From contig CM049311.1 in assembly GCA_026874595.1 (NCBI GenBank), positions 19,175,676 through 19,239,675 of the forward strand: 64,000 bases of DNA, given 5' to 3'. This document shows positions 1 through 13,148 of the stretch, piece by piece. Within the stretch, counting starts at the first letter, position 1. Each line of letters starts with the position of its first letter. The position numbers and the translations under genes are program-made. The DNA is from Sipunculus nudus (taxonomy: Eukaryota; Annelida; Sipuncula; Golfingiida; Sipunculidae). Under the pieces are notes generated by a model. It saw only the letters and a list, made by a program, of their open reading frames with translations, searched no databases and was not told the DNA's origin.

Positions 1-447
1 TTGATCCCGTGGCTGCCATGTCAGTGATTTCTGCAGGTTGCGATATACTTATATTGGCTTAGTTTCTTCGAATCAAAATCATATTTTCAACTAATGCCTA
101 CTCATGTCAGAAAATATTAACACATGTCTTAATGTGGGTTAACTATTCATATATAGTTAATTGAAAACAATTATTTACTTTTTAAATGGCAGCTGCATGG
201 AAATTTAAATTTTTGTGAATTGTGGTATCTGATGATTTCTGTGATTGCTAATAAAAAGTAAGGTCCATTACCAAATATTAATCATGTGAAAGTCAGACTT
301 TTCGACTATGAAAACTACAGTTGAAGCCACATATGTTGATCTATTTATGTGAAACAAAATGGTATATATTTGGACCCACTTATGTTAACATATTTTCTGT
401 AAGCAAAATGGCATATTGAACTCTTTCTTAAAAGTATTTAGATTTAA

Positions 448-639
448 GTATTATCCGGCACCAGATATGCTGGACTACAGCTGAAATATTTTCTTAGTGT
501 TACCGAGTACATCGTTTTCAGTCGGTTTTACTACTACAAACGCATGGGTAGACGCGCTATTGAAGCTGTGTTTGTTCGAAAGACCTTTGACCCGGGCAAT
601 GGCATCATTGCTGTGACCTATTTCGTGGCTCAGAATTAG
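448..639 (+). CDS. Possible terminal coding fragment, unidentified
   Basis: An open frame of 63 codons runs from just after an in-frame stop at 445 to a TAG at 637-639. Its second half looks protein-like, rich in aromatic and basic residues, with the segment VFVRKTFDPGNG near the middle and ending in YFVAQN. Codon use is less AT-biased than the flanks. AG dinucleotides near 464 and 480 could serve as acceptors, so it may be a last exon on the plus strand or a piece of a mobile element. No family is recognised and chance cannot be excluded. Confidence 0.22.
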   Translation, partial: VLSGTRYAGLQLKYFLSVTEYIVFSRFYYYKRMGRRAIEAVFVRKTFDPGNGIIAVTYFVAQN

Positions 640-829
640 TTAAGCATCACATGGACTACAAGCCATTTGTAATATTTTAATTTATAGATGGTTTATACCA
701 GTAAAAATCATTCACTTTGATATTTTTTTGTATTCTTTATGATAGTATACAGAATTTATTGATTTAAAATATGCCAAATTTTAAAAAATGCCAGATTTTA
801 AAATCTGGTGAAGCCTAGCTATACCCAAA

Positions 830-882
830 CAGGCGCGGATACATACGGGATTTGATCTAACGTTAGATGTCTAAATTTAGGC

Positions 883-937
<55 letters not shown>

Positions 938-1342
938 ATTTCCATTTAATTAAATATCCATGCTTGATCAAGCCATAACATTAGGTTACTTTTGTATATT
1001 TGTGAAAAAAATTATCAGTCATTATTTTTTAAAGTAATAGTTTTAATAGATAAAATGTACATTTTAATATCAACAAATAGGCGAGTGAATCATGGACACG
1101 CAATGTAATGGGTAATTTCAAAAGCTAAAGCTGGGGGTCAACTACTAGGTTTATTAATACCTGTTAAAAATAGTGTCAAACAGTATGTAAAGTAAATCAG
1201 ATATGTTTAGTATATGAACTAGTATGAACACATTTTTGTGGCATAATTCATAAGTCTGATGAAACAAAAATGTTGGTCGGGAGCATAGAGAGGGAACCAA
1301 AGAACACCCCCCCCCCATATTTTTCTCATGGATCCGCGCCTG
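830..1342. mobile_element. Candidate non-autonomous DNA transposon (MITE-like)
   Basis: The left end reads CAGGCGCGGATACAT and the right end, reverse-complemented, reads CAGGCGCGGATCCAT: 14 of 15 bases match in inverted orientation. The interior has no coding potential and contains the (TA)n tract at 884-934. A further partial copy of the terminal motif lies at about 1374-1387, followed by a G tract. CAG-starting ends suggest a hAT-type element, but no clean 8-bp target duplication is visible, so the superfamily is uncertain. Confidence 0.45.
884..934. repeat. (TA)n microsatellite
   Basis: About 25 perfect TA dinucleotides inside the candidate MITE. Confidence 0.95.
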
Positions 1343-2620
1343 TTAAATCTGAAAAGCATATGAATATACACATAGGCGCGGATCCGGGGGGGGGGGTTCA
1401 GGTATGGCTAAATAACATAGCAAATTATTACGCGATGCACTGGTGCCCGATTTTGTTAGTTTGAGCTTTATTGATACATGTTTGGCAAGACAGCATAGGA
1501 ATGACTACAAAAACATATGAGTACCATATTAAAATATAGGTAACCTGTTTTTCTTTTATAGGCAACCTGGGTGACACATAAATAATCTAATAAATCGGGT
1601 TGGTGATTGCTCGGGCGAAGTAACGCATTCATCTAGCCACGAGTTTTTTTACAAGTTGCAGCCGTTACTTTTCAAACGGTGAGGTTACCGGTTCTGACCG
1701 GTATGTTTAAGATGCTGGTCCCTGAAGACAGAAGCAGAAATTGCAGTTGGCCCATCCAATTATATTAATGCCTGGTGACCCCTTCAAATGAAACTTGGTA
1801 AGTATTGTGTTCCATATAATATCTAACGTTTATATCCGAAACCCACATCCATGATGTTATTTCTCATTTTTATTTCTCATATTTAAGTGCTATCGGCTTA
1901 TAATAATAACAAAGACATTCTGAATATGTTGGTATCAGCTTGAACTGAGGTGTCACTACATGCCCTGCATGCCACTCTGGAATTCTATACTAAATATGGA
2001 CGAGCAGTGTTTGCAGATCTATTCGACCAATAACAAGGAAATGTGAATTTCTCGTAATGGTAATAATCTGGTAAACTTTTTTTATTATTTGTAAATCAGT
2101 ATTTAAGCAGTATGAAAGTATTGTCCTGTTATGCAGGACCCGTGCGTTGAAACAATTAAGCCGGTGCCATGCCATCTTTATTCCTACATAAACGGAACAG
2201 AAAATACGTGCACGACACGACATTTTGATAAAAGCACTGGACCCGCTATAAGACAGAAAAGTTTAAAAAAGATTTATTTGGCATTGCTGATGTATCATCT
2301 ATTGCCTAAACATAATTTTATACACATCTTTTCGAATTATGATATTGATTTTATATATATATATATATTTATTTATATATATGAATATATATATATATGT
2401 ATGTATATATATATAAATAAATATATATGTATATGAATATATAAATATATATTCAGCGCCGCGCATTGCGATTTAAGAAATCTACCTACACGGTTCCCCT
2501 TCCGGTGAACGGGTAATCCTCAATGACTTTTTTTTTCGGAAACACATCTATGTGCCAAAGACTCCAACTCCCATGTTATTATTATATTATATGAAAATCA
2601 AACGCCTTGGCTTCTTAAAC
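1343..2620. other. Non-coding AT-rich stretch
   Basis: No supported gene. It contains a C9 tract at 1306-1315 just upstream, a G10 tract near 1386-1395, and a TA-rich degenerate microsatellite at about 2350-2450. Short open frames here are not protein-like. Confidence 0.6.
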
Positions 2621-2858
2621 ATATCACCATAATATATATATATATACTTAGAGTTATATCTAAGTTTGCAAGTGTAAGAAATGAAGTTGAGTTTTCAGGT
2701 TTGAAAGGTTTATCAAAGGGTTTTACAGAAATAAGGAGAAATATTGTGAAATAAAAGGTCAACATTTAATTTCATAACCGGAAGTGGCACCTGACGTGTC
2801 ATATATTTGCAAATAATATTTTTTTTATAATAAATTTCTTGTTCTCCTCTCCTTCCCT

Positions 2859-2863
2859 CTCTC

Positions 2864-2932
<69 letters not shown>
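2859..2932. repeat. (CT)n microsatellite
   Basis: A nearly pure CT run in the first array unit. The other array units carry only a short, interrupted CT tract at the equivalent place, while the two diverged units at 27.9 and 33.0 kb have long ones. Confidence 0.95.
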
Positions 2933-2935
<3 letters not shown>

Positions 2936-3233
2936 GTTGTAAATAAAAATACCCGCTCAGATATAATATCAGGAAACGAATATATCCTATAAAACTGACC
3001 TTGTCGCAGACTGTTATATAACATTACTATATACAGGCAAGAGACAAGATGGCTCACAGGTAGTACTACTGAATACAGCAGACACGCCTCGTCTTAAGAG
3101 TGTAATTAAATAATGCACTATATATTTCGCGAAGGCTCACAATGTCTTTTCTGTTTTCTTGCTGTCGTAATAAACTATGGATTTGTCATCCTGCCTCTTG
3201 ACTGAAATAATAACATGAACAAAGTTAGCTTAC

Positions 3234-3356
3234 CATCATACGGAACACAACATAGTCTATTCATCGGCCCGCCACACAGGCCCGGCTTGTATTCTCCGTT
3301 TGTACAATTTTTGGAGGTGTCATTGCACACACCACTCACGTACATACACTTTGAGT
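3234..3356 (-). CDS. Cys-rich module exon, copy 1 (3'-most in the window)
   Basis: The 123-nt exon is phase 1-1, with donor gtaagc and acceptor cttccag. All six Cys are kept. It is the most diverged copy at this end of the array: K5M and N6Y (which removes the first sequon), Q12N with N14T, T25P, T32M and Q35L. As the copy closest to the 3' end of the gene it may join to exons before the window start. Confidence 0.8.
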
Positions 3357-4123
3357 CTGGAAGTAATTAAAACAATTGCAATGTTATACGTTCGATACTT
3401 TCAGCTCGCATGACCTTTTACATTCATAACTACTAAATCTCATTTCTTCCTCAGACTGAACATTTATGCAACAAATGAAATTAATCTGGAAGTAACAAAC
3501 AAATTTACAATGTCATACTTTCGATACCAGCAGCATGTATGCCCTTTCATCTTCATAACCACTAAATATCATTTTGGAGCATTTTCTTCCGCAGACTAAA
3601 CATATATGCGACATATGACACCAATCAAAGACTTTTTTTCTTAATTCAGACGCTTTTATCAAAGCGTTTTACAGAAATAAGGGGACATATTGTGAAATAA
3701 AAGGTCAAAATTTAATTTCATAACGGAAGTGGCAGCTGACGTGTCAGATTTTTGCAAATAATATTTGCTCCTCATTATTAATTTCTCTTTCTTCTTCTCT
3801 CCTTATCTCTCTCCCTCTCACTCTTGATTGTGAATAAAAAATACCCGCCGGAACATAATATCAGGAAACGAATATATCCTATAATTGACCTTGTCGCAGA
3901 CTGTTATATAACATTACTATATACAGGCTAGAGACAAGATGGCTCAAAGGTAGTACTACTGAATACAGTAGACACGCCTAGACTTAAGAGTGTAATTAAA
4001 TAATGCACTATATATTTCGCGAAGGCTCACAATGTCTTTTCTGTTTTCTTGCTCTCGTAATAAACTGTGGATTTGTCATCCTGCCTCTTGACTGAAAAAA
4101 TAACATGAACAAAATTAGCTTAC

Positions 4124-4246
4124 CATCATATGGAACACAACATTGCCGATTCGTCGGCCCGCCACACAGGCCCGTCTTGTATTCCCCGTTTGTACAATTT
4201 TTGGAGTTGTCCTGGCACACACCACTCACGTTCTTACACTTTGAGT
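4124..4246 (-). CDS. Cys-rich module exon, copy 2
   Basis: Encodes the consensus module with intact splice sites. Its intron carries private variants (gctctcgtaat, and atatagaaaaaatg) that recur only in the unit at 19.2 kb or its neighbour at 20.1 kb, which points to exchange across the array. Confidence 0.85.
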
Positions 4247-5015
4247 CTGGAAGTAATTAAAACAATTGCAATGATTTAAGTTCGATACTTTCAGCTCTCA
4301 TGCCCTTTTACATTCATAACTACTAAATCTCATTTCTTCCTCAGACTGAACATATATAGAAAAAATGAAATTAATCTGGAAGTAACAAACAAATTTACAA
4401 TGTCATACTTTCGATACCAGCAGCACGAATGTCCTTTCATCTTCATAACCACTAAATATCATTTTGGAGCATTTTCTTCCGCAGACTAAACATATATGCG
4501 ACATATGACACCAATCAAAGACTTTTTTTCTTAATTCAGACGCTTTTATCAAAGCGTTTTACAGAAATAAGGAGACATATTGTGAAATAAAAGGTCAAAA
4601 TTTAATTTCATAACGGAAGTGGCAGCTGACGTGTCAGATTTTTGCAAATAATATTTGCTCCTCATTATTAATTTCTCTTTCTTCTTCTCTCCTTCTCTCT
4701 CTCTCCCTCTCACTCTTGATTGTGAATAAAAAATAACCGCCGGAACATAATATCAGGAAACGAATATATCGTATAACTGACCTTGTCGCAGACTGTTATA
4801 TAACATTACTTTATACAGGCTAGAGACAAGATGGCTCAAAGGTAGTACTACTGAATACAGTAGACACGCCTCGTCTTAAGAGTGTAATTAAATAATGCAC
4901 TATATATTTTGCGAAGGCTCACAATGTCTTTTCTGTTTTCTTGCCGTCATAATAAACTGTGGATTTGTCATCCTGCCTCTTGACTGAAATAATAACATGA
5001 ACAAAATTAGCTTAC

Positions 5016-5138
5016 CATCATATGGAACACAACATTGCCGATTCGTCGGCCCGCCACACAGGCCCGTCTTGTATTCCCCGTTTGTACAATTTTTGGAGTT
5101 GTCCTGGCACACACCACTCACGTTCTTACACTTTGAGT
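5016..5138 (-). CDS. Cys-rich module exon, copy 3
   Basis: Consensus module with intact splice sites. The minus-strand frame is also open upstream through the intron to about 5193, because a base change (aatttaaac) removes the usual stop; this is unlikely to be translated. Confidence 0.85.
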
Positions 5139-5907
5139 CTGGAAGTAATTTAAACAATTGCAATGTTATACGTTCGATACTTTCAGCTCGCATGACCTTT
5201 TACATTCATAACTACTAAATCTTATTTCTTCCTCAGACTGAACATTTATGCAACAAATGAAATTAATCTGGAAGTAACAAAGAAATTTACAATGTCATAT
5301 TTTCGATACCAGCAGCACGTATGCCCTTTCATCTTCATAACCACTAAATATCATTTTGGATCATTTTCTTCCGTAGACTTAACATATATGCGACATATGA
5401 CACCAATCAAAGACTTTTTTTCTTAATTCAGACGCTTTTATCAAAGCGTTTTACAGAAATAGGGACAAATATTGTGAAATAAAAGGTCAAAATTTAATTT
5501 CATAACGGAAGTGGCAGCTGACGTGTCAGATTTTTGCAAATAATATTTGCTCCTCATAATTAATTTCTCTTTCTTCTTCTCTCCTTCTCTCTCTCTCCCT
5601 CTCACTCTTGATTGTGAATAGAAAATAACCGCGGGAACATAATATCAGGAAACGAATATATCGTATAACTGACCTTGTCGCAGACTGTTATATAACATTA
5701 CTTTATACAGGCTAGAGACAAGATGGCTCAAAAGTAGTACTACTGAATACAGTAGACACGCCTCGTCTTAAGAGTGTAATTAAATAATGCACTATATATT
5801 TCGCGAAGGCTCACAATGTCTTTTCTGTTTTCTTGCCGTCGTAATAAACTGTGGATTTGTCATCCTGCCTCTTGACTGAAATAATAACATGAACAAAATT
5901 AGCTTAC

Positions 5908-6030
5908 CATCATATGGAACACAACATTGCCGATTCGTCGGCCCGCCACACAGGCCCGTCTTGTATTCCCCGTTTGTACAATTTTCGGAGTTGTCCTGGC
6001 ACACACCACTCACGTTCTTACACTTTGAGT
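5908..6030 (-). CDS. Cys-rich module exon, copy 4
   Basis: Consensus apart from K16E. Splice sites and all six Cys are intact. Confidence 0.85.
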
Positions 6031-6798
6031 CTGGAAGTAATTAAAACAATTGCAATGATTTAAGTTCGATACTTTCAGCTCTCATACCCTTTTACATTCA
6101 TAACTACTAAATCTCATTTCTTCCTCAGACTGAACATATATGCAACAAATGAAATTAATCTGGAAGTAACAAAAAAATTACAATGTCATATTTTCGATAC
6201 CAGCAGCACATATGCCCTTTCATCTTCATAACCACTAAATATCATTTTGGAGCATTTTCTTCCGCAGACTAACCATATATGCAACATATGACACCAATCA
6301 AAGACTTTTTTTCTTCTTTCAGACGCTTTTATCAAAGCGTTTTACAGAAATAAGGAGACATATTGTGAAATAAAAGGTCAAAATTTAATTTCATAACGGA
6401 AGTGGCAGCTGACGTGTCAGATTTTTGCAAATAATATTTGCTCCTCATTATTAATTTCTCTTTCTTCTTCTCTCCTTCTCTCTCTCTCCCTCTCACTCTT
6501 GATTGTGAATAAAAAATAACCGCCGGAACATAATATCAGGAAACGAATATATCCTATAACTGACCTTGTCGCAGACTGTTATATAACATTACTTTTTACA
6601 GGCTAGAGACAAGATGGCTCAAAGGTAGTACTACTGAATACAGTAGACACGCCTTGTCTTAAGAGTGTAATTAAATAATGCACTATATATTTCGCGAAGG
6701 CTCACAATGTCTTTTCTGTTTTCTTGCCGTCGTAATAAACTGTGGATTTGTCATCCTGCCTCTTGACTGAAATAATAACATGAACAAAATTAGCTTAC

Positions 6799-6921
6799 CA
6801 TCATATGGAACACAACATTGCCGATTCGTCGGCCCGCCACACAGGCCCGTTTTGTATTCCCCGTTTGTACAATTTTTGGAGTTGTCCTGGCACACACCAC
6901 TCACGTTCTTACACTTTGAGT
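6799..6921 (-). CDS. Cys-rich module exon, copy 5
   Basis: Consensus protein with a synonymous change in the K24 codon. Splice sites are intact. Confidence 0.85.
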
Positions 6922-7690
6922 CTGGAAGTAATTAAAACAATTGCAATGATTTAAGTTCGATACTTTCAGCTCTCATGCCCTTTTACATTCATAACTACTA
7001 AATCTCATTTCTTCCTCAGACTGAACATATATGCAACAAATGAAATTAATCTGGAAGTAACAAAAAAAATTACAATGTCATATTTTCGATACCAGCAGCA
7101 CGTATGCCCTTTCATCTTCATAACCACTAAATATCATTTTGGAGCATTTTCTTCCGCAGACTAACCATATATGCGACATATGACACCAATCAAAGACTTT
7201 TTTTCTTAATTCAGACGCTTTTATCAAAGCGTTTTACAGAAATAAGGAGAAATATTGTGAAATAAAAGGTCAAAATTTAATTTCATAACGAAAGTGGCAG
7301 CTGACGTGTCAGATTTTTGCAAATAATATTTGCTCCTCATTATTAATTTCTCTTTCTTCTTCTCTCCTTCTCTCTCTCTCCCTCTCACTCTTGATTGTGA
7401 ATAAAAAATACCCGCCAGAACATAATATCAGGAAACGAATATATCGTATAACTGACCTTGTCGCAGACTGTTATATAACATTACTATATACAGGCTAGAG
7501 ACAAGATGGCTCAAAGGTAGTACTACTGAGTACAGCAGACAAGCCTCGTCTTAAGAGTGTAATTAAATAATGCACTATATATTTCGCGAAGGCTCACAAT
7601 GTCTTTTCTGTTTTCTTGCCGTCGTAATAAACTGTGGATTTGTCATCCTGCCTCTTGACTGAAATAATAACATGAACAAAATTAGCTTAC

Positions 7691-7813
7691 CATCATATGG
7701 AACACAACATTGCCGATTCGTCGGCCCGCCACACAGGCCCGTCTTGTATTCCCCGTTTGTACAATTTTTGGAGTTGTCCTGGCACACACCACTCACGTTC
7801 TTACACTTTGAGT
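7691..7813 (-). CDS. Cys-rich module exon, copy 6
   Basis: Consensus module with intact splice sites. Confidence 0.85.
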
Positions 7814-8583
7814 CTGGAAGTAATTAAAACAATTGCAATGATTTAAGTTCGATACTCTCTGCTCTCATGCCCTTTTACATTCATAACTACTAAATCTCAT
7901 TTCTTCCTCAGACTGAACATATATGCAACAAATGAAATTAATCTGGAAGTAACAAACAAATTTACAATGTCATATTTTCGATACCAGCAGCACGTATGCC
8001 CTTTTACATTCATAACTACTAAATATCATTTTGGAGCAGTTACTTGCGCAGACCAAACATATATGCGACATATGACACCAATCAAAGACTTTTTTTTCTT
8101 AATTCAGACGCTTTCATCGAAGCGTTTTATAGAAATAAGGAGAAATATTGTGAAATAAAAGGTCAAAATTTAATTTCATAACGGAAGTGGCAGCTGACGT
8201 GTCATATCTTTGCAAATAATATTTGATCCTCATTATTAATTTCTCTTTCTTCTTCTCTCCTTCTCTCTCTCTCCCTCTCACTCTTGATTGTGAATAAAAA
8301 ATACCCGCCGGAACATAATATCAGGAAACGAATATATCCTATAACTGACCTTGTCGCAGACTGTTATATAACATTACTATATACAGGCTAGAGACAAGAT
8401 GGCTCAAAGGTAGTACTACTGAATACAGTAGACACGCCTCGTCTTAAGAGTGTAATTAAATAATGCACTTTATATTTCGCGAAGGCTCACAATGTCTTTT
8501 CTGTTTTCTTACTGTCGTAATAAACTGTGGATTTGTCATCCTGCCTCTTGACTGAAAAAATAACATGAACAAAATTAGCTTAC

Positions 8584-8706
8584 CATCATATGGAACACAA
8601 CATTGCCGATTCGTCGGCCCGCCACACAGGCCCGTCTTGTATTCCCCGTTTGTACAATTTTTGGAGGTGTCATTGCACACACCACTCACGTTCTTACACT
8701 TTGAGT
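8584..8706 (-). CDS. Cys-rich module exon, copy 7 (NDTS type, class d)
   Basis: Q12N with N14T creates a third sequon, N-D-T at residues 12-14. Splice sites are intact. Its flank shares the variant actaaacatttatgca with the units at 12.1 and 14.8 kb. Confidence 0.85.
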
Positions 8707-9475
8707 CTGGAAGTAATTAAAACAATTGCAATGATTTAAGTTCGATACTTTCAGCTCTCATGCCCTTTTACATTCATAACTACTAAATCTCATTTCTTCC
8801 TCAGACTAAACATTTATGCAACAAATGAAATTAATCTGGAAGTAACAAACAAATTTACAATGTCATACTTTCGATACCAGCAGCACGTATGCCCTTTCAT
8901 CTTCATAACCACTAAATATCATTTTGGAGCATTTTCTTCCGCAGACTAAACATATATGCGACATATGACACCAATCAAAGACTTTTTTTCTTAATTCAGA
9001 CGCTTTTATCAAAGCGTTTTACAGAAATAAGGAGAAATATTGTGAAATAAAAGGTCAAAATTTAATTTCATAACGGAAGTGGCAGCTGACGTGTCAGATT
9101 TTTGCAAATAATATTTGCTCCTCATCATTAATTTCTCTTTCTTCTTCTCTCCTTCTCTCTCTCTCCCTCTTACTCTTGATTGTGAATAAAAAATACCCGC
9201 CGGAACATAATATCAGGAAACGAATATATCCTGTAACTGACCTTGTCGCATACTGTTATATAACATTACTATATACAGGCTAGAGACAAGATGGCTCAAA
9301 GGTAGTACTACTGAGTACAGCAGACAAGCCTCGTCTTAAGAGTGTAATTAAATAATGCACTATATATTTCGCGAAGGCTCACAATGTCTTTTCTGTTTTC
9401 TTGCCGTCGTAATAAACTGTGGATTTGTCATCCTGCCTCTTGACTGAAATAATAACATGAACAAAATTAGCTTAC

Positions 9476-9598
9476 CATCATATGGAACACAACATTGCTG
9501 ATTCGTCGGCCCGCCACACAGGCCCGTCTTGTATTCCCCGTTTGTACAATTTTTGGAGTTGTCCTGGCACACACCACTCACGTTCTTACACTTTGAGT
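9476..9598 (-). CDS. Cys-rich module exon, copy 8 (class a)
   Basis: Consensus apart from R34Q. First member of the higher-order block a-b-c-d. Confidence 0.85.
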
Positions 9599-10366
9599 CT
9601 GGAAGTAATTAAAACAATTGCAATGATTTAAGTTCGATACTCTCAGCTCTCAGGCCCTTTTACATTCATAACTACTAAATCTCATTTCTTCCTCAGACTG
9701 AACATATATGCAACAAATGAAATTAATCTGGAAGTAACAAACAAATTTACAATGTCATATTTTCGATACAAGCAGCACGTATGCCCTTTTACATTCATAA
9801 CTACTAAATATCATTTTGGAGCAGTTGCTTGCGCAGACCAAACATATATGCGACATATGACACCAATCAAAGACTTTTTTTCTTAATACAGACGCTTTCA
9901 CCAAAGCGTTTTATAGAAAAAAGGAGAAATATTGTGAAATAAAAGGTCAAAATTTAATTTCATAACGGAAGTGGCAGCTGACGTGTCATATCTTTGCAAA
10001 TAATATTTGCTCCTCATTATTAATTTCTCTTTCTTCTTCTCTCCTTCTCTCTATCTCCCTCTCACTCTTGATTGTGAATAAAAAATACCCGCCGGAACAT
10101 AATATCAGGAAACGAATATATCCTATAACTGACCTTGTCGCAGACTGTTATATAACATTACTATATACAGGCTAGAGACAAGATGGCTCAAAGGTAGTAC
10201 TACTGAATATAGTAGACACGCCTCGTCTTAAGAGTGTAATTAAATAATGCACTATATATTTCGCGAAGGCTCACAATGTCTTTTCTGTTTTCTTGCTGTC
10301 GTAATAAACTATGGATTTGTCATCCTGCCTCTTGACTGAAATAATAACATGAAGAAAGTTAGCTTC

Positions 10367-10489
10367 CATCATACGGAATACAACATTGCCTATTCATCGG
10401 CCCGCCACACAGGCCCGGCTTGTATTCTCCGTTTGTACAATTTTTGGAGGTGTCCTGGCACACACCACTCACGTTCTTACACTTTGAGT
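10367..10489 (-). pseudogene. Cys-rich module exon, copy 9, 5' splice site lost (class b)
   Basis: The exon frame and six Cys are intact (N14T, T25P, T32M, V38I), but one base is missing at the exon/intron border: GATG/gtaagc has become GATGgaagc, so the donor GT is gone. If the intron were retained, translation would stop three codons later (GAT GGA AGC TAA). Skipping the exon would keep the frame because it is phase 1-1. Confidence 0.8.
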
Positions 10490-11243
10490 CTGGAAGTAAT
10501 TAAAACAATAGCAATGTTATACGTTCGATACTTTCAGCTCGCATGACCTTTTACATTCATAACTACTAAATCTCATTTCTTCCTCAGACTGAACATTTAT
10601 GCAACAAATGAAATTAATCTGGAAGTAACAAACAAATTTACAATGTCATACGTTCGATAACAGCAGCACGTATGCCCTTTCATCTTCATAACCACTAAAT
10701 ATCATTTTGGAGCATTTTCTTCCGCAGACTAAACATATATACGACATATGACACCAATCAAAGACTTTTTTTTTCTTAATTAACACGCTTTTATCAAAGC
10801 GTTTTACAGAAATAAGGAGAAATATTGTGAAATAAAAGGTCAAAATTTAATTTCATAACGGAAGTGGCAGATGACGTGTCAGATTTTTGCAAATAATATT
10901 TGCTCCTCATTAGTAATTTCTCTTTCTTCTTCTCTCCTTCTCTCTCTCTCCCTCTCACTCTTGATTGTGAATAAAAAATACCCGCCGTAACATAATATCA
11001 AGAAACGAATATATCCTATAACTGACCTTGTCGCAGACTGTTATATAACATTACTATATACAGGCTAGAGACAAGATGGCTCAAAGGTAGTACTACTGAA
11101 TACAGTAGACACGCCTCAAATAATGCACTATATATTTCGCGAAGGCTCACAATGTCTTTTCTGTTTTCTTGCTGTCGTAATAAACTGTGGATTTGTCATC
11201 CTGCCTCTTGACTGAAAAAATAACATGAACAAAATTAGCTTAC

Positions 11244-11366
11244 CATCATATGGAACACAACATTGCCGATTCGTCGGCCCACCACACAGGCCCGTCTTGT
11301 ATTCCCCGTTTGTACAATTTTTGGAGGTGTCATTGCACACACCACTCACGTTCTTACACTTTGAGT
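11244..11366 (-). CDS. Cys-rich module exon, copy 10 (NDTS type, class c)
   Basis: Q12N and N14T; splice sites intact. The unit is shorter (877-bp spacing) because about 15-18 bp (gtcttaagagtgtaatta region) are deleted in the intron near 11118, a mark shared with the copies at 14794 and 17454. Confidence 0.85.
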
Positions 11367-12133
11367 CTGGAAGTAATTAAAACAATTGCAATGATTTAAG
11401 TTCGATACTTTCAGCTCTCATGCCCTTTTACATTCATAACTACTAAATCTCATTTCTTCCTCAGACTGAACATTTATGCAACAAATGAAATTAATCTGGA
11501 AGTAACAAACAAATTTACAATGTCATACTTTCGATACCAGCAGCATGTATTCCCTTTCATCTTCATAACCACTAAATATCATTTTGGAGCATTTTCTTCC
11601 GCAGACTAAACATATATGCGACATATGACACCAATCAAAGACTTTTTTTCTTAATTCAGACGCTTTTATCAAAGCGTTTTACAGAAATAAGGGGACATAT
11701 TGTGAAATAAAAGGTCAAAATTTAATTTCATAACGGAAGTGGCAGCTGACGTGTCAGATTTTTGCAAATAATATTTGCTCCTCATTATTAATTTCTCTTT
11801 CTTCTTCTCTCCTTATCTCTCTCCCTCTCACTCTTGATTGTGAATAAAAAATACCCGCCGGAACATAATATCAGGAAACGAATATATCCTATAATTGACC
11901 TTGTCGCAGACTGTTATATAACATTACTATATACAGGCTAGAGACAAGATGGCTCAAAGGTAGTACTACTGAGTACAGCAGACAAGCCTCGTCTTAAGAG
12001 TGTAATTAAATAATGCACTATATATTTCGCGAAGGCTCACAATGTCTTTTCTGTTTTCTTGCCGTCGTAATAAACTGTGGATTTGTCATCCTGCCTCTTG
12101 ACTGAAAAAATAACATGAACAAAATTAGCTTAC

Positions 12134-12256
12134 CATCATATGGAACACAACATTGCCGATTCGTCGGCCCGCCACACAGGCCCGTCTTGTATTCCCCGTT
12201 TGTACAATTTTTGGAGGTGTCATTGCACACACCACTCACGTTCTTACACTTTGAGT
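12134..12256 (-). CDS. Cys-rich module exon, copy 11 (NDTS type, class d)
   Basis: Q12N and N14T, with intact splice sites. It lies exactly 3,550 bp from copy 7 and shares its flanking variants. Confidence 0.85.
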
Positions 12257-13025
12257 CTGGAAGTAATTAAAACAATTGCAATGATTTAAGTTCGATACTT
12301 TCAGCTCTCATGCCCTTTTACATTCATAACTACTAAATCTCATTTCTTCCTCAGACTAAACATTTATGCAACAAATGAAATTAATCTGGAAGTAACAAAC
12401 AAATTTACAATGTCATACTTTCGATACCAGCAGCACGTATGCCCTTTCATCTTCATAACCACTAAATATCATTTTGGAGCATTTTCTTCCGCAGACTAAA
12501 CATATATGCGACATATGACACCAATCAAAGACTTTTTTTCTTAATTCAGACGCTTTTATCAAAGCGTTTTACAGAAATAAGGAGAAATATTGTGAAATAA
12601 AAGGTCAAAATTTAATTTCATAACGGAAGTGGCAGCTGACGTGTCAGATTTTTGCAAATAATATTTGCTCCTCATCATTAATTTCTCTTTCTTCTTCTCT
12701 CCTTCTCTCTCTCTCCCTCTTACTCTTGATTGTGAATAAAAAATACCCGCCGGAACATAATATCAGGAAACGAATATATCCTGTAACTGACCTTGTCGCA
12801 TACTGTTATATAACATTACTATATACAGGCTAGAGACAAGATGGCTCAAAGGTAGTACTACTGAGTACAGCAGACAAGCCTCGTCTTAAGAGTGTAATTA
12901 AATAATGCACTATATATTTCGCGAAGGCTCACAATGTCTTTTCTGTTTTCTTGCCGTCGTAATAAACTGTGGATTTGTCATCCTGCCTCTTGACTGAAAT
13001 AATAACATGAACAAAATTAGCTTAC

Positions 13026-13148
13026 CATCATATGGAACACAACATTGCCGATTCGTCGGCCCGCCACACAGGCCCGTCTTGTATTCCCCGTTTGTACAAT
13101 TTTTGGAGTTGTCCTGGCACACACCACTCACGTTCTTACACTTTGAGT
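13026..13148 (-). CDS. Cys-rich module exon, copy 12 (class a)
   Basis: Consensus module with intact splice sites, 3,550 bp from copy 8. Confidence 0.85.

Noticed and set aside
2713-3057. Minus-strand frame with a long Arg-Glu repeat
   Set aside because: It is the translation of the (CT)n microsatellite, not a protein. The same holds at 27887-28081 and 33002-33202.
4030-4105. Second exon 32 nt after the donor (ttatttcag then tcaagaggcagg), frame VKRQDDKS
   Set aside because: A 32-nt intron is too short for metazoan splicing. The ag may instead serve as an alternative acceptor, but nothing supports it.
10349-10546. Plus-strand 65-residue frames repeated at 10349, 13899 and 16559
   Set aside because: They are antisense shadows of the Cys exon, opened by the same 1-base deletion that destroys the donor site.
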